Positions 8,150 to 16,272 of a stretch of DNA of 64,000 nucleotides are shown one piece after another. Each line of letters begins with the position of its first letter. Position 1 is the stretch's first letter. A program made the position numbers and the translations under genes. The notes beneath the pieces are model-generated. The model was not told where the DNA came from and did no database searches. It worked only from the letters and a program-made list of their open reading frames with translations. Origin of the DNA: JAGREO01 sp020446285 (lineage in GTDB: Bacteria; Pseudomonadota; Alphaproteobacteria; Geminicoccales; Geminicoccaceae); assembly GCA_041398005.1 (NCBI GenBank), contig JAWKVP010000001.1, forward strand, positions 62,001 through 126,000. The letters run 5' to 3'.

Positions 8150-9216
8150 ACCGCACGGTCGAGAACCTCGTTCGAACAGCGCTGCGGCAGTTGCCGGCAG
8201 AAATGGCGCACGACATGGCACTCCGTGCCCTCCGCTTCCTGCCCTCGCAGGGAGCGGAGACACGGGATCGGCTGAAGACCGGCCTGTGCGGCCTGCCGCT
8301 CAGCCATCCCATCGGGCTTGCCGCCGGTTTCGACAAGGATGCGCGGTCGCTCGACGGCTTGCTGGCAGCGGGCTTCGCGTTTGTCGAGGCCGGCACCGTC
8401 ACACCGCGACCGCAGACCGGCAATCCCCGCCCGCGCCTCTTCCGCCTTGCCGCAGACGAGGCGATCATCAATCGCATGGGCTTCAACAATCGGGGGCTCG
8501 ACGCATTCACGCGGGCATTCTCGACGTTTCGGGCTCTCGCGCCAGAGGCCGGCGGTCCGGTCGGCGCGAATATCGGCATCAACAAGACCAGCACCGACCC
8601 GCTTGCCGACTATGCGTCGGGGCTGCGCCGCATCTCGCCGCTGGCCGACTATGTCACGATCAACATTTCCTCGCCCAACACTCCGGGACTGCGCGCCCTG
8701 CAGGCGGCCGATGCCCTGCGACCGCTGCTCGACCGCATTGCACGCGAGCGGAGGAAGGACACACCCGTCCTGCTGAAGATCGCTCCGGACCTCGGCGGGG
8801 AGGAAATCGATGTCATCACCGACCTTGTTCTCGAATACGGCCTCGACGGCATGATCGTTTCCAACACGACGGTCAGCCGTCCCGACGGGCTTTGCGGGAG
8901 CCATAGCACCGAAACCGGCGGTCTCAGCGGCCGGCCGCTTCGTCCCCTGGCACTCGCGGCACTTCGACGGGCGGCCGCGCGTGCCGGCGGACGAATCGAT
9001 CTCGTCGGCGTGGGAGGTATTGCGAGCGGCGCCGATGTCTATGAGAGGATCCGCGCCGGAGCCACCGCCGTACAGATCTACACGGCCTTCGTCTATCAGG
9101 GTCCATTCGCCATCGTCCGGATGCTGGACGAACTCGACGCCCTGCTGCGACGGGACGGTTTCGCCCGGCTCGGCGATGCCATCGGCGCGGACCTGCGGCG
9201 CGGACCTGCGGGTTGA
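8146..9216 (+). CDS. pyrD: Dihydroorotate dehydrogenase (quinone), class 2
   Basis: PyrD oxidises dihydroorotate to orotate in pyrimidine synthesis and passes electrons to quinone at the inner membrane. The 356-residue protein shows the class 2 pattern: an N-terminal helical part that docks on the membrane, LAAGFDKDARSLDGLLAAGF, GNPRPRLFRL, the catalytic-loop region ISSPNTPGLRALQ with the class 2 serine base, and FMN-binding VGVGGIASGADVYERIRAGA. The start overlaps the cysQ stop (ATGA at 8146). The SAM-II riboswitch and a terminator lie directly downstream, separating this unit from metZ. Confidence 0.93.
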   Translation: MNRTVENLVRTALRQLPAEMAHDMALRALRFLPSQGAETRDRLKTGLCGLPLSHPIGLAAGFDKDARSLDGLLAAGFAFVEAGTVTPRPQTGNPRPRLFRLAADEAIINRMGFNNRGLDAFTRAFSTFRALAPEAGGPVGANIGINKTSTDPLADYASGLRRISPLADYVTINISSPNTPGLRALQAADALRPLLDRIARERRKDTPVLLKIAPDLGGEEIDVITDLVLEYGLDGMIVSNTTVSRPDGLCGSHSTETGGLSGRPLRPLALAALRRAAARAGGRIDLVGVGGIASGADVYERIRAGATAVQIYTAFVYQGPFAIVRMLDELDALLRRDGFARLGDAIGADLRRGPAG

Positions 9217-9249
9217 CCGCCCGGATGACGGGCGCTAAGCAGGCAGTCC

Positions 9250-9301
9250 GTGGTGATTTGGGCCGGCCGGCTTGCGTGCCACGTTAAAGAAGTCGCTAAA
9301 A
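9250..9301 (+). ncRNA. SAM-II riboswitch
   Basis: The sequence carries the near-invariant SAM-II pieces in order: TGGTGATTTG, the GGCCGGCCGGCTTGC helix segment, GCCACGTTAAA and AAGTCGCTAAAA. SAM-II folds into a compact H-type pseudoknot that binds S-adenosylmethionine, and it controls methionine genes in alphaproteobacteria. It lies 64 bases before metZ, exactly the expected target. High SAM should lower metZ expression. Recognition is by sequence match to the known consensus. Confidence 0.92.
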
Positions 9302-9320
9302 GGTCGGGACGCGAGAAACG

Positions 9321-9346
9321 CCCTGGCCGTCAGGCCGGGGTTTTTT
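9321..9346 (+). terminator. Intrinsic terminator between the SAM-II riboswitch and metZ
   Basis: CCCTGGCC (9321-9328) pairs with GGCCGGGG (9333-9340) with one G-U pair, a GTCA loop and a T6 run (9341-9346). It sits between aptamer and start codon, so it may be the expression platform (transcription attenuation) or the pyrD terminator. No obvious anti-terminator overlapping the aptamer was found by eye. Confidence 0.8.
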
Positions 9347-9364
9347 GTGTCGGGAGCACAGGAC

Positions 9365-10540
9365 ATGAACAAGCGGCGCGGTCCGCGGACGGAATTGATC
9401 CACGGGGGCATCGAACGATCCCAGTTCGGCGAGACGGCCGAGCCGATCCACATGACGTCGGGCTTCATCTACGAACGCGCCGAACAGGCCGAGGACCGGT
9501 TCAGGGATCGCGATCAGGGCTTCATGTACAGCCGCTACGGCAATCCCACCGTGCGGACGTTCGAGGAACGGATGATGGCGCTCGAGGGAGCGGAGGCCGC
9601 CTGCGCCACCGGTTCCGGCATGGCCGCCGTTCATGCCGCGATCATGTGCCAGATGCGCTCGGGCATGCGCGTCGTCGCGGCCCGCCTGCTGTTCGGCTCC
9701 TGCCGCTACATCCTCACCGACATTCTCACGCGCTTCGGCGTCGAGATCGTCCTGGTCGACGGGCGGGACCTTGCCGCATGGAAGGAAGCCCTGAGCGTGC
9801 CGACCGATCTCGTCTTCTTTGAGACACCCGGCAATCCGACGCTGGAACTGGTCGATATCGAGGCGGTCAGCCGCATGGCGCATGACGCCGGTGCGAAGGT
9901 GGTGGTGGACAATGTGTTCGCCACGCCGATGCTGCAGCGACCGCTCGCACTCGGCGCCGACATCGTTGCCTATTCCGCGACCAAGCATATCGACGGCCAG
10001 GGGCGATGTCTGGGGGGCATCGTCCTCTGTTCGAAGGACTTCCACGAGAACCAGCTGCATCCCTACATGAAGCATACCGGCCCGAGCCTCTCGCCGTTCA
10101 ATGCCTGGGTGCTGCTCAAGGGACTGGAAACACTGGACCTGCGTGTCGAGCGGCATGTCGCGAGTGCAACGAGGCTCGCGCGACATCTCGAAGGGCTCGG
10201 CGGCATCGAGCGGGTGATCTATCCGGGCCTCGAAAGCCATCCGCAATACGAGCTGGCAACACGGCAGATGGATGGCGGCAGCACGCTGCTCGGTTTCTAT
10301 ATCGAGGGCGGCAAGGAACGCACCTTCCGCTTCATGAACGCGCTCGAGCTCATCCTCATTTCCAACAATCTGGGCGATGCGAAAACACTCCTTACGCATC
10401 CGGCGACAACCACCCATTCGAAACTGAGCGAAACCGAACGCGCCGAACTCGACATCGGCGACAATTACGTCAGGCTTTCCGTCGGCCTCGAAAATGTGGA
10501 AGATCTGATCGAGGACATCGAAAGGGCCATTGCCGCCTGA
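9365..10540 (+). CDS. metZ: O-succinylhomoserine sulfhydrylase MetZ
   Basis: A 391-residue PLP enzyme of the Cys/Met metabolism family. It makes homocysteine from O-succinylhomoserine and sulfide, the direct route to methionine. The PLP-binding lysine is in YSATKHIDGQGRCLGG, the family motifs EGAEAACATGSGMAAVHA, SRYGNPTVRTFEERM and DNVFATPMLQ are in place, and the C-terminus THPATTTHSKLSE with SVGLENVEDLIEDIE is typical. The start at 9365 follows GAGCACAGGAC. The SAM-II riboswitch and terminator upstream show feedback control by SAM and support methionine synthesis rather than cystathionine chemistry. Confidence 0.92.
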   Translation: MNKRRGPRTELIHGGIERSQFGETAEPIHMTSGFIYERAEQAEDRFRDRDQGFMYSRYGNPTVRTFEERMMALEGAEAACATGSGMAAVHAAIMCQMRSGMRVVAARLLFGSCRYILTDILTRFGVEIVLVDGRDLAAWKEALSVPTDLVFFETPGNPTLELVDIEAVSRMAHDAGAKVVVDNVFATPMLQRPLALGADIVAYSATKHIDGQGRCLGGIVLCSKDFHENQLHPYMKHTGPSLSPFNAWVLLKGLETLDLRVERHVASATRLARHLEGLGGIERVIYPGLESHPQYELATRQMDGGSTLLGFYIEGGKERTFRFMNALELILISNNLGDAKTLLTHPATTTHSKLSETERAELDIGDNYVRLSVGLENVEDLIEDIERAIAA

Positions 10541-10559
10541 CAGGAACAGGGAAAAGCCG

Positions 10560-11387
10560 ATGCAGGATTTCGCCGACTGGCTCGATCGGGAGCGCACCGA
10601 CCGGTATCGCCTGACTCCGTGGTCGGCGACCGCATTCGCAAATGCGCTCGGTCAGGATCGGGCACCGGACGAAGGCGAGCCGCTGCCGCCGTTCTGGCAC
10701 CATCTCTACGGTCTCGATGCCGTGCATGTGCGCGACACCAACAGCGACGGCCACCGAAAGCGTGGCGAGTTCCTGCCGCCCATCGAGCTGCCGCGACGGA
10801 TGTGGGCCGGGGGGCGCCTGCGGTTCGACGGCACGCTGACGGTTGGCGAGGATGTGACACGCCGCTCCACCGTAAGGAAGATCACCCCCAAGATCGGCCG
10901 CACGGGCAAGCTCGTCTTCGTGCTCGTCGAACATGTGATCGAGGGTGCCAACGGCCGTGTGACCGAGGAGCATGACGTCGTCTATCGCGAGGCGCAGGGT
11001 GCCATGGCCGGCGAGCCGCCACGGGCGCCCGGCGCTGCGCAGATCGTCATCGATCACGACCCCGACGAAGTCCTGCTCTTCCGCTACTCGGCACTGACCT
11101 ACAACGGTCACCGTATCCACTATGACAAGGACTATGTGACGAAGGTCGAGGGCTATCCCGGACTCATCGTCCATGGCCCCCTGCTCGCGACCTTCCTCTT
11201 CGAGCTCATTCGCCGCGAATTCGCGGGGAGCAGGCTGAAGCAGTTCGATTTCAGGGCCGTGCAGCCGGTCTTTGTCGGAGACGGCTTTTCCGCCTGCTGC
11301 TCGCGCGACGATTCCGGAATGCTCGATCTGTGGATCGCCAAGCGCGACGGAAGCCTTGCCATGAAGGCCACGGCCGCGCTCGCCTGA
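10560..11387 (+). CDS. HTD2/MaoC-like hydratase (FAS1-like dehydratase domain)
   Basis: A 275-residue protein with a double hot-dog layout. The N-terminal half (GEPLPPFWHHLYGL, LPRRMWAGGRLRFDG) is the FAS1-like dehydratase domain and the C-terminal half (ALTYNGHRIHYDKDYVTKVEGYPGLIVHGPL) holds the MaoC-type HxxxxD-G-x-IVHG hydratase motif. This matches 3-methylfumaryl-CoA or mesaconyl-C4-CoA hydratases and HTD2-type enzymes. The ATG at 10560 has AGGGAAAAG 5 bases before it, which decides it over an in-frame start at 10530. It lies 19 bases after metZ, so the SAM-II control may reach it. The substrate is not proven. Confidence 0.8.
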   Translation: MQDFADWLDRERTDRYRLTPWSATAFANALGQDRAPDEGEPLPPFWHHLYGLDAVHVRDTNSDGHRKRGEFLPPIELPRRMWAGGRLRFDGTLTVGEDVTRRSTVRKITPKIGRTGKLVFVLVEHVIEGANGRVTEEHDVVYREAQGAMAGEPPRAPGAAQIVIDHDPDEVLLFRYSALTYNGHRIHYDKDYVTKVEGYPGLIVHGPLLATFLFELIRREFAGSRLKQFDFRAVQPVFVGDGFSACCSRDDSGMLDLWIAKRDGSLAMKATAALA

Positions 11388-11458
11388 CTGCGGCTCATCT
11401 TCCACCCTTGGCAGTGTGTTGATAGAGTGCGGGCCCATTCAATGTGGAGCGCGCGAAT

Positions 11459-12073
11459 ATGCAACCGACCATGGTTTTCGATCTGGGCAATGTCCTCATA
11501 GGCTGGGACATCTATGCGCTCTACCGCAAGCTTCTCGACAGCGACGAGGAGATCGCTGCATTCCTGAACAGCGTTCGCGTCCATGAATGGAACGCGCAGA
11601 TGGATGCCGGCAAACCGTTTGCCGAGGCCGTCGAAGAGCTGTCGGTGGAGCATCCCGACAAGGCACATCTCATTCGCGCCTACCATGAACGCTGGATCGA
11701 AACCATTCTCGGCCCCATCGACGGCACCGTGCGTCTGCTCGAACAGCTCGACGAACGCGGATATCGCCTTCTCGCGCTGAGCAACTGGTCGGCAGAGACA
11801 TTTCCGCTCATCCGGCACACCGACCCCTACAGCTTTCTCGACCGTTTCGAGACCATTTTCCTTTCCGGCCAACTCCGCATGATCAAGCCGCACGAGCCGA
11901 TCTTCCGTCACCTGCTCGAAAAGAGCGGCTGCAGGGCCGAGGAGTGCTTCTTCATCGACGATTCGAAAGCCAATATCGAAACGGCGGATCGCCTCGGTTT
12001 CCAGACCCATCTGTTCCACGCGCCCGAGGCTCTCGAGAATGATCTGCGTGCGCGCGGGATCCTGTCGGCCTGA
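11459..12073 (+). CDS. HAD-superfamily hydrolase, subfamily IA
   Basis: A 204-residue HAD phosphatase-like protein. Motif I is MVFDLGNVLIGWD (nucleophile Asp), motif II is the serine in LLALSNWSAETF, motif III includes the lysine in RMIKPHEPIF, and motif IV is ECFFIDDSKANIETA. This is the YihX-like group with DLGNVL. The ATG at 11459 has GGAG about 9 bases upstream, which favours it over an in-frame start at 11444. It lies 3 bases before the penicillin acylase gene, so the two are probably one transcript. The phosphorylated substrate is unknown. Confidence 0.85.
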   Translation: MQPTMVFDLGNVLIGWDIYALYRKLLDSDEEIAAFLNSVRVHEWNAQMDAGKPFAEAVEELSVEHPDKAHLIRAYHERWIETILGPIDGTVRLLEQLDERGYRLLALSNWSAETFPLIRHTDPYSFLDRFETIFLSGQLRMIKPHEPIFRHLLEKSGCRAEECFFIDDSKANIETADRLGFQTHLFHAPEALENDLRARGILSA

Positions 12074-12076
12074 ACG

Positions 12077-14470
12077 ATGGGCCGCCTGCGGCGCATCGCG
12101 TCGATCCTCCTGGCCTTCATCATGGTCGCGGCCGGCATGCTGGTCTGGCTCTTTCGGGCGTCGCTGCCGGAGCATGCAGGTTCGATCGGGGTCGACGGTA
12201 TCGATGCTCCCGTCGTGATCGAGCGGGACCGGCTCGGCATTCCGCATGTCTTTGCCGGATCGGAGCGCGATGCCTATTTCGCGGTGGGCTTCGCCCATGC
12301 CCAGGACCGGCTCTGGCAACTGGAGCTGAACCGGCGCGTCGCCGCCGGGCGCATGTCCGAACTGCTGGGCGAGCGCACGCTCGGCATCGATCGTTTCATG
12401 CGTACGCTCGGTCTCTACCGGCGCGCGCTGGCTTCCGTCGCCATCCTCGATGCGGATACGGTCGAACTGCTTCAGGCTTATGCCGACGGCATCAACGCCT
12501 TCCTCGAAACCCGGGTCCATCCCCTGCCACCCGAATTCCAGATTCTCTGGCACGAACCGGAACCCTGGACGGTGGCCGACAGCCTCGTCTGGCCGCGCAT
12601 GATGGCGCTCGATCTTTCGAAGAACTGGGCCGACGAAGCCCTGCGCGCACGGCTCATGCGGCGTTTCGATGGCGATGCGCTCGCGGATCTCATGCCTCGC
12701 GGGGAAACGGGCGGCCCGGTGAGCATCCCTGCCGGTATCGACAGGGCCCGCTTCGACGGGGCATCCGACGCCTTCGACCGGGTATTGAAACTCGCCGACG
12801 CGCAGTCGACGCCCGGCCTCGGCTCGAACATCTTCGCGGTGAGTGCCGAAGCCGGCGCAAATGGCGCCGCGATGCTTGCCAACGATCCGCATCTGCGCCT
12901 CGCCAGCCCGTCTGTCTGGTACATGGTGAGACTACGGACGCCGGAACTCGACGTCGCCGGCGCCACCATCCCCGGCATGCCGTTCGTCGTGATCGGCCGC
13001 AATGCCGATATCGCCTGGGGCTTCACGGCAAGTGGCGTGGACGTGCAGGACCTCGTCCTCGAGAGCATCGACCCGAAGGCGAGCGATCACTATCTCACCG
13101 CCGAAGGAAGCGAGCCTTTCGACATCACGGATGAACGCATCGGCATCCGCTTCGGCGAACCGGAGCATCTGCGCGTCCGTACTTCGCGCAACGGCCCCAT
13201 CCTCTCCGACATCGGCGCCGCACCCGACCATGGCGAGGGACATGCCGTCGCCCTGCGCTGGACGGCGCTCGAAGAGGATGACCGGACCATCGAAGCCGGA
13301 TTCGACCTCGCCCGCGCACGCAACCCGGACGAATTGCGGCATGCGCTCGCCGACTTTCACGCACCGCCCATGAACGTCGTCTTCGCCGATCGCACGGGCC
13401 ATATCGGCCTCGTGCTCGCCGGACGGGTTCCGATCCGCTCTTCGACCGATGGCAGCCTTCCCGCCGACGGACGAACTGCCGATCCGCTCTGGACCGGCTT
13501 CATTCCGCCGCCCGACCTTCCGCATACGCTCGATCCGCCCGCAGGCCGGCTGATCAATGCCAACAATCCCGTCATCGGCCCGGAATACCCCTACCATCTC
13601 GCGGTCGACTGGGATCCGGATCTCCGCGCAAGACGGCTGGAGAAGCTGCTCGCGGTAGCGGATCCCGATGCCGATACGCTGGCCGCGGCACAGAACGATG
13701 CGCATTCGACCCTCGCCGACGATTTTCTGCCGCTTCTGCTGAACGCACCGGGACCGCCGCCGCGGCTCGCACCCTTGATCGAGCGGTTGCGGAGGTGGAA
13801 CAGGCGAATGGATCGGGACGCCGTTGAACCACTCATCTTTGCAAGCTGGTACAGGGCACTGGTCAAAGCCGTCCTCACGGACGAACTCGGCTCCGATTTC
13901 GCCCGCTTCGAGGGGATCCGCGCACGCGCGATGCACCGCATCGTCACCGGGTCGCAGGGCTGGTGCGATGACGTTTCCACGAACGATGCGATCGAGACCT
14001 GTGAAGACCGCGCCATCCATGCACTCGGACAGGCTGTCGAATGGCTGAGCGAGCGCTTCGGCGCGGATGTCCATGACTGGCGTTGGGAAATGGCACAACC
14101 GGTAGTCATGAAACACATGCCGTTCGACGAAATCCCCCTCATCCGCAGGTTGTTTTCCATCGAAACGGTCAAGAACGGTGACAGCAGCTCTCCGGACGTT
14201 GCCATCCACAGTCGCACGAACCCCTTCGAGATCACCGCCGCCGCCTCGATGCGAATGCTGGTCGACTGGGCAAATCCCTCGCAAATGTTGCTTGCGAACG
14301 CCACCGGACAGTCGGGACATCCGCTCTCCGAGCACCACCGGGACATGACGCCGGCGTGGCGGGACGGCCATCTTTCGATCCTCCGCATGACCGTCGGACC
14401 ATCGCCCGAGGGGGCTTCACGCCGCCTCGAAATCTCGCCGAAGACTAAGGGAATGCGTGTTTCCAGGTGA
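12077..14470 (+). CDS. Penicillin acylase family protein (Ntn hydrolase)
   Basis: The 797-residue protein begins with one membrane or signal span (about residues 8-28) and then the acylase family pattern. The alpha part contains IPHVFAGSERDAYFAVGFAHAQDRLWQLE. The nucleophile of the beta chain is Ser250 in PGLGSNIFAVS, where the precursor would cut itself between Gly249 and Ser250. NDPHLRLASPSVWYMVRL and NAPGPPPRLAPL follow. Family members hydrolyse amides such as acyl-homoserine lactones, penicillins or acyl-peptides in the periplasm. The gene follows the HAD hydrolase by 3 bases. The natural substrate is not known. Confidence 0.88.
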   Translation: MGRLRRIASILLAFIMVAAGMLVWLFRASLPEHAGSIGVDGIDAPVVIERDRLGIPHVFAGSERDAYFAVGFAHAQDRLWQLELNRRVAAGRMSELLGERTLGIDRFMRTLGLYRRALASVAILDADTVELLQAYADGINAFLETRVHPLPPEFQILWHEPEPWTVADSLVWPRMMALDLSKNWADEALRARLMRRFDGDALADLMPRGETGGPVSIPAGIDRARFDGASDAFDRVLKLADAQSTPGLGSNIFAVSAEAGANGAAMLANDPHLRLASPSVWYMVRLRTPELDVAGATIPGMPFVVIGRNADIAWGFTASGVDVQDLVLESIDPKASDHYLTAEGSEPFDITDERIGIRFGEPEHLRVRTSRNGPILSDIGAAPDHGEGHAVALRWTALEEDDRTIEAGFDLARARNPDELRHALADFHAPPMNVVFADRTGHIGLVLAGRVPIRSSTDGSLPADGRTADPLWTGFIPPPDLPHTLDPPAGRLINANNPVIGPEYPYHLAVDWDPDLRARRLEKLLAVADPDADTLAAAQNDAHSTLADDFLPLLLNAPGPPPRLAPLIERLRRWNRRMDRDAVEPLIFASWYRALVKAVLTDELGSDFARFEGIRARAMHRIVTGSQGWCDDVSTNDAIETCEDRAIHALGQAVEWLSERFGADVHDWRWEMAQPVVMKHMPFDEIPLIRRLFSIETVKNGDSSSPDVAIHSRTNPFEITAAASMRMLVDWANPSQMLLANATGQSGHPLSEHHRDMTPAWRDGHLSILRMTVGPSPEGASRRLEISPKTKGMRVSR

Positions 14471-14553
14471 CCGGAAGTTGCTGATGACACCACCATTCCG
14501 CTCTTCTAGCATAAGAGCCAGTCAGTAGATTTGCTTCACACGGGATAAAGGAC

Positions 14554-15177
14554 ATGCAACTGCCGGGAATGGGTTCATTCGGAAACCGGCTGCGCACCCT
14601 TCGCCTTGCGATGGACATGAGTCAGGCGGAACTCGCGCGTCTGATCGGACGGCACCAGACGGCGATCGGCCCCTATGAACGCGATGAATATATGCCTGCA
14701 AGGGATATCGTCGCAAAGCTTGCCGACATTCTCGGGACCACACCGGAATATCTGATCTTCGGCCGGTCGCCACACAGGACGGAACTGCAGGTTGTTGGAA
14801 CGATCGGGCCCGGCTCGGTCGTGCATGAGGCAGAAAGCGGCCAAAAAGCCAACCTTCTCAACCTTCGGGAGGGTCAGATTGCCCTTTTCGAGGTCAATGA
14901 CAACAGCATGGCACCGCTGTTTCCGTACGGCCATCTGCTCGTCGTCTCGACGATCGCCGATGGCAGGCCGCAGAATTTTCTGGGGCGATATGCCTTGCTG
15001 ACATTGCAGGATGGCCGCACATTTCTGCGCCGATTGCTACCTTCGCGAGATCGCGATCATTTCGATCTCGCGGCATTGGATGGAACGATCATGACCGGCG
15101 CGGCGGTCGCGTCGCTCCGGTCGGTTCTGGGCGTACTGTCGCCCGAGGCATTCACGCGCGGAGAGAACGAACAATAG
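14554..15177 (+). CDS. XRE-family repressor with S24 (LexA-like) domain
   Basis: A 207-residue regulator with an N-terminal helix-turn-helix (about residues 9-66: LRLAMDMSQAELARLIGRHQTAIGPYER) and a C-terminal S24 peptidase-like domain (about 85-200). The serine of the peptidase dyad is kept (VNDNSMAPLFPYGHLLVVS), but at the position of the usual lysine (normally VKRL) the sequence reads FLRRL, an arginine. RecA-stimulated self-cleavage may therefore be lost. Similar repressors guard prophages or stress genes, yet no phage genes are near. An AT-rich 130-base gap separates it from a second XRE regulator at 15311. Confidence 0.82.
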   Translation: MQLPGMGSFGNRLRTLRLAMDMSQAELARLIGRHQTAIGPYERDEYMPARDIVAKLADILGTTPEYLIFGRSPHRTELQVVGTIGPGSVVHEAESGQKANLLNLREGQIALFEVNDNSMAPLFPYGHLLVVSTIADGRPQNFLGRYALLTLQDGRTFLRRLLPSRDRDHFDLAALDGTIMTGAAVASLRSVLGVLSPEAFTRGENEQ

Positions 15178-15310
15178 TCTGGTTATTAAGGTTGATGATA
15201 AATTCTCTTTTATCTGGAAGTTTAGAAAATCCCCGGTATTTTAACGAAATACGGTTTAGTTGACCCGCGAATCTCATGGTCTAAGCCTTCTTGCAAAGGG
15301 ACCTTCATCT
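15178..15310. promoter_or_regulatory. AT-rich intergenic region with a candidate operator
   Basis: This gap is clearly AT-rich compared with its flanks. GGTATTT-TAACG-AAATACG near 15235-15254 is a dyad (GTATTT/AAATAC arms) that could be bound by one of the two flanking XRE regulators. The match was judged by eye. Confidence 0.35.
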
Positions 15311-15739
15311 ATGACGCAGCTCGCCAACAAGGTTGCCAATCGAAACAATGGCGGTCGCAGCCGGGCGCTTGACATCGATCATTTCGTGAGCCTGCGCATT
15401 CGCCAGCGTCGTATCATGCTGGGATACACGCAGCAGCAGATGGCCGAGCTGATCGGTGTCACCTATCAGCAGGCCCACAAGTACGAGACCGGCATCAACA
15501 GGATTTCGGCCGGCCGGCTCTACCAGATCGCCCAGGCACTCGGTGTCGATATCGGTTATTTCTTCGAGGATGTCGATCCCGAGCGGGAGCAGAAGACCAA
15601 GCAGTCGGAGATGATGCCGCAACAGCGCATGCTCCTTGAACTCGCGCGCAACTTTGCCGCCATCCAGCACCGCAAGCATCAGGATGCGATCTGCAACCTC
15701 GCCAAGGTGCTCGCCTCCGCCGAACGCGAATCGGAGTAA
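15311..15739 (+). CDS. XRE-family regulator, PraR/PhrR-like
   Basis: A 142-residue protein with one central helix-turn-helix: SLRIRQRRIMLGYTQQQMAELIGVTYQQAHKYETGINRISAGRLYQIAQALGV followed by IGYFFED. This arrangement is the rhizobial PraR/PhrR type, regulators of quorum sensing, surface traits and stress in alphaproteobacteria. ATG at 15311 follows AAGGGA by about 9 bases; an in-frame TTG at 15260 is a weaker start. The tail (about residues 95-142) is helical and may mediate oligomerisation. Its targets are unknown; it faces the convergent Nudix gene. Confidence 0.83.
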   Translation: MTQLANKVANRNNGGRSRALDIDHFVSLRIRQRRIMLGYTQQQMAELIGVTYQQAHKYETGINRISAGRLYQIAQALGVDIGYFFEDVDPEREQKTKQSEMMPQQRMLLELARNFAAIQHRKHQDAICNLAKVLASAERESE

Positions 15740-15767
15740 TCCGGGCACCGGTTTCCTGCAGGCTGGG

Positions 15768-16208
15768 CTATCTCGCCTGCGGGGCCGATTGTTCGAGTGC
15801 CATGGCGATGACGCGCCGGGTTTCCTGCCAGAGTTCCATGGCTTCGATTTCTGCGGGACTGGCCCAGCGAACCGCCATGGCGTCGCTCGAGGCGACCGGT
15901 TCGCCGGCAATGCTCGTCGCGACGAGGTCGACAAGAGTGTAATGATACCGGACAGCGCCGGTGTCGTCGCGGTCGATCATATCGACGACACAAAGATGCC
16001 GGATGTGATCGAGTTCGAGCCCGGTTTCCTCGGCAACCTCCCTCCTCCCCGCCTCGAAAACGGTCTCGCCCAGCTTCTGCGCGCCACCCGGCAATGACCA
16101 TTGCCCTCGCCTCGGCGGCTTGCCCCTTTGGATCAGCAGGACCCGACCGTCGCGCACGACGACCACGCCGATGCCGACGATCGGCCTTTCCGGATACGTT
16201 CTGCTCAC
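15768..16208 (-). CDS. Nudix hydrolase
   Basis: A 146-residue protein with the complete Nudix box GGAQKLGETVFEAGRREVAEETGLEL (GX5EX7REUXEEXGU), so it should hydrolyse a nucleoside diphosphate linked to another group. The GTG at 16208 gives the usual N-terminus (VSRTYPERPIVGIGVVVVRDGRVLLIQRG) and has GGAGG 10 bases upstream on its own strand. It resembles ADP-ribose pyrophosphatase-like enzymes. It is 65 bases downstream of the FIST gene on the same strand and may be co-transcribed with it. Exact substrate unknown. Confidence 0.86.
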   Translation of the reverse strand: MSRTYPERPIVGIGVVVVRDGRVLLIQRGKPPRRGQWSLPGGAQKLGETVFEAGRREVAEETGLELDHIRHLCVVDMIDRDDTGAVRYHYTLVDLVATSIAGEPVASSDAMAVRWASPAEIEAMELWQETRRVIAMALEQSAPQAR

Positions 16209-16272
16209 CTTCGGCACGCCTCCCCGCGATAGCCCGTCCGTCTTGTTCCGGGCGGCATCCGCTTCCTTGATA

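Noticed and set aside
12932..14371. A 479-codon minus-strand frame opposite the penicillin acylase
   Set aside because: Antisense shadow; the acylase has a complete family pattern and nucleophile.
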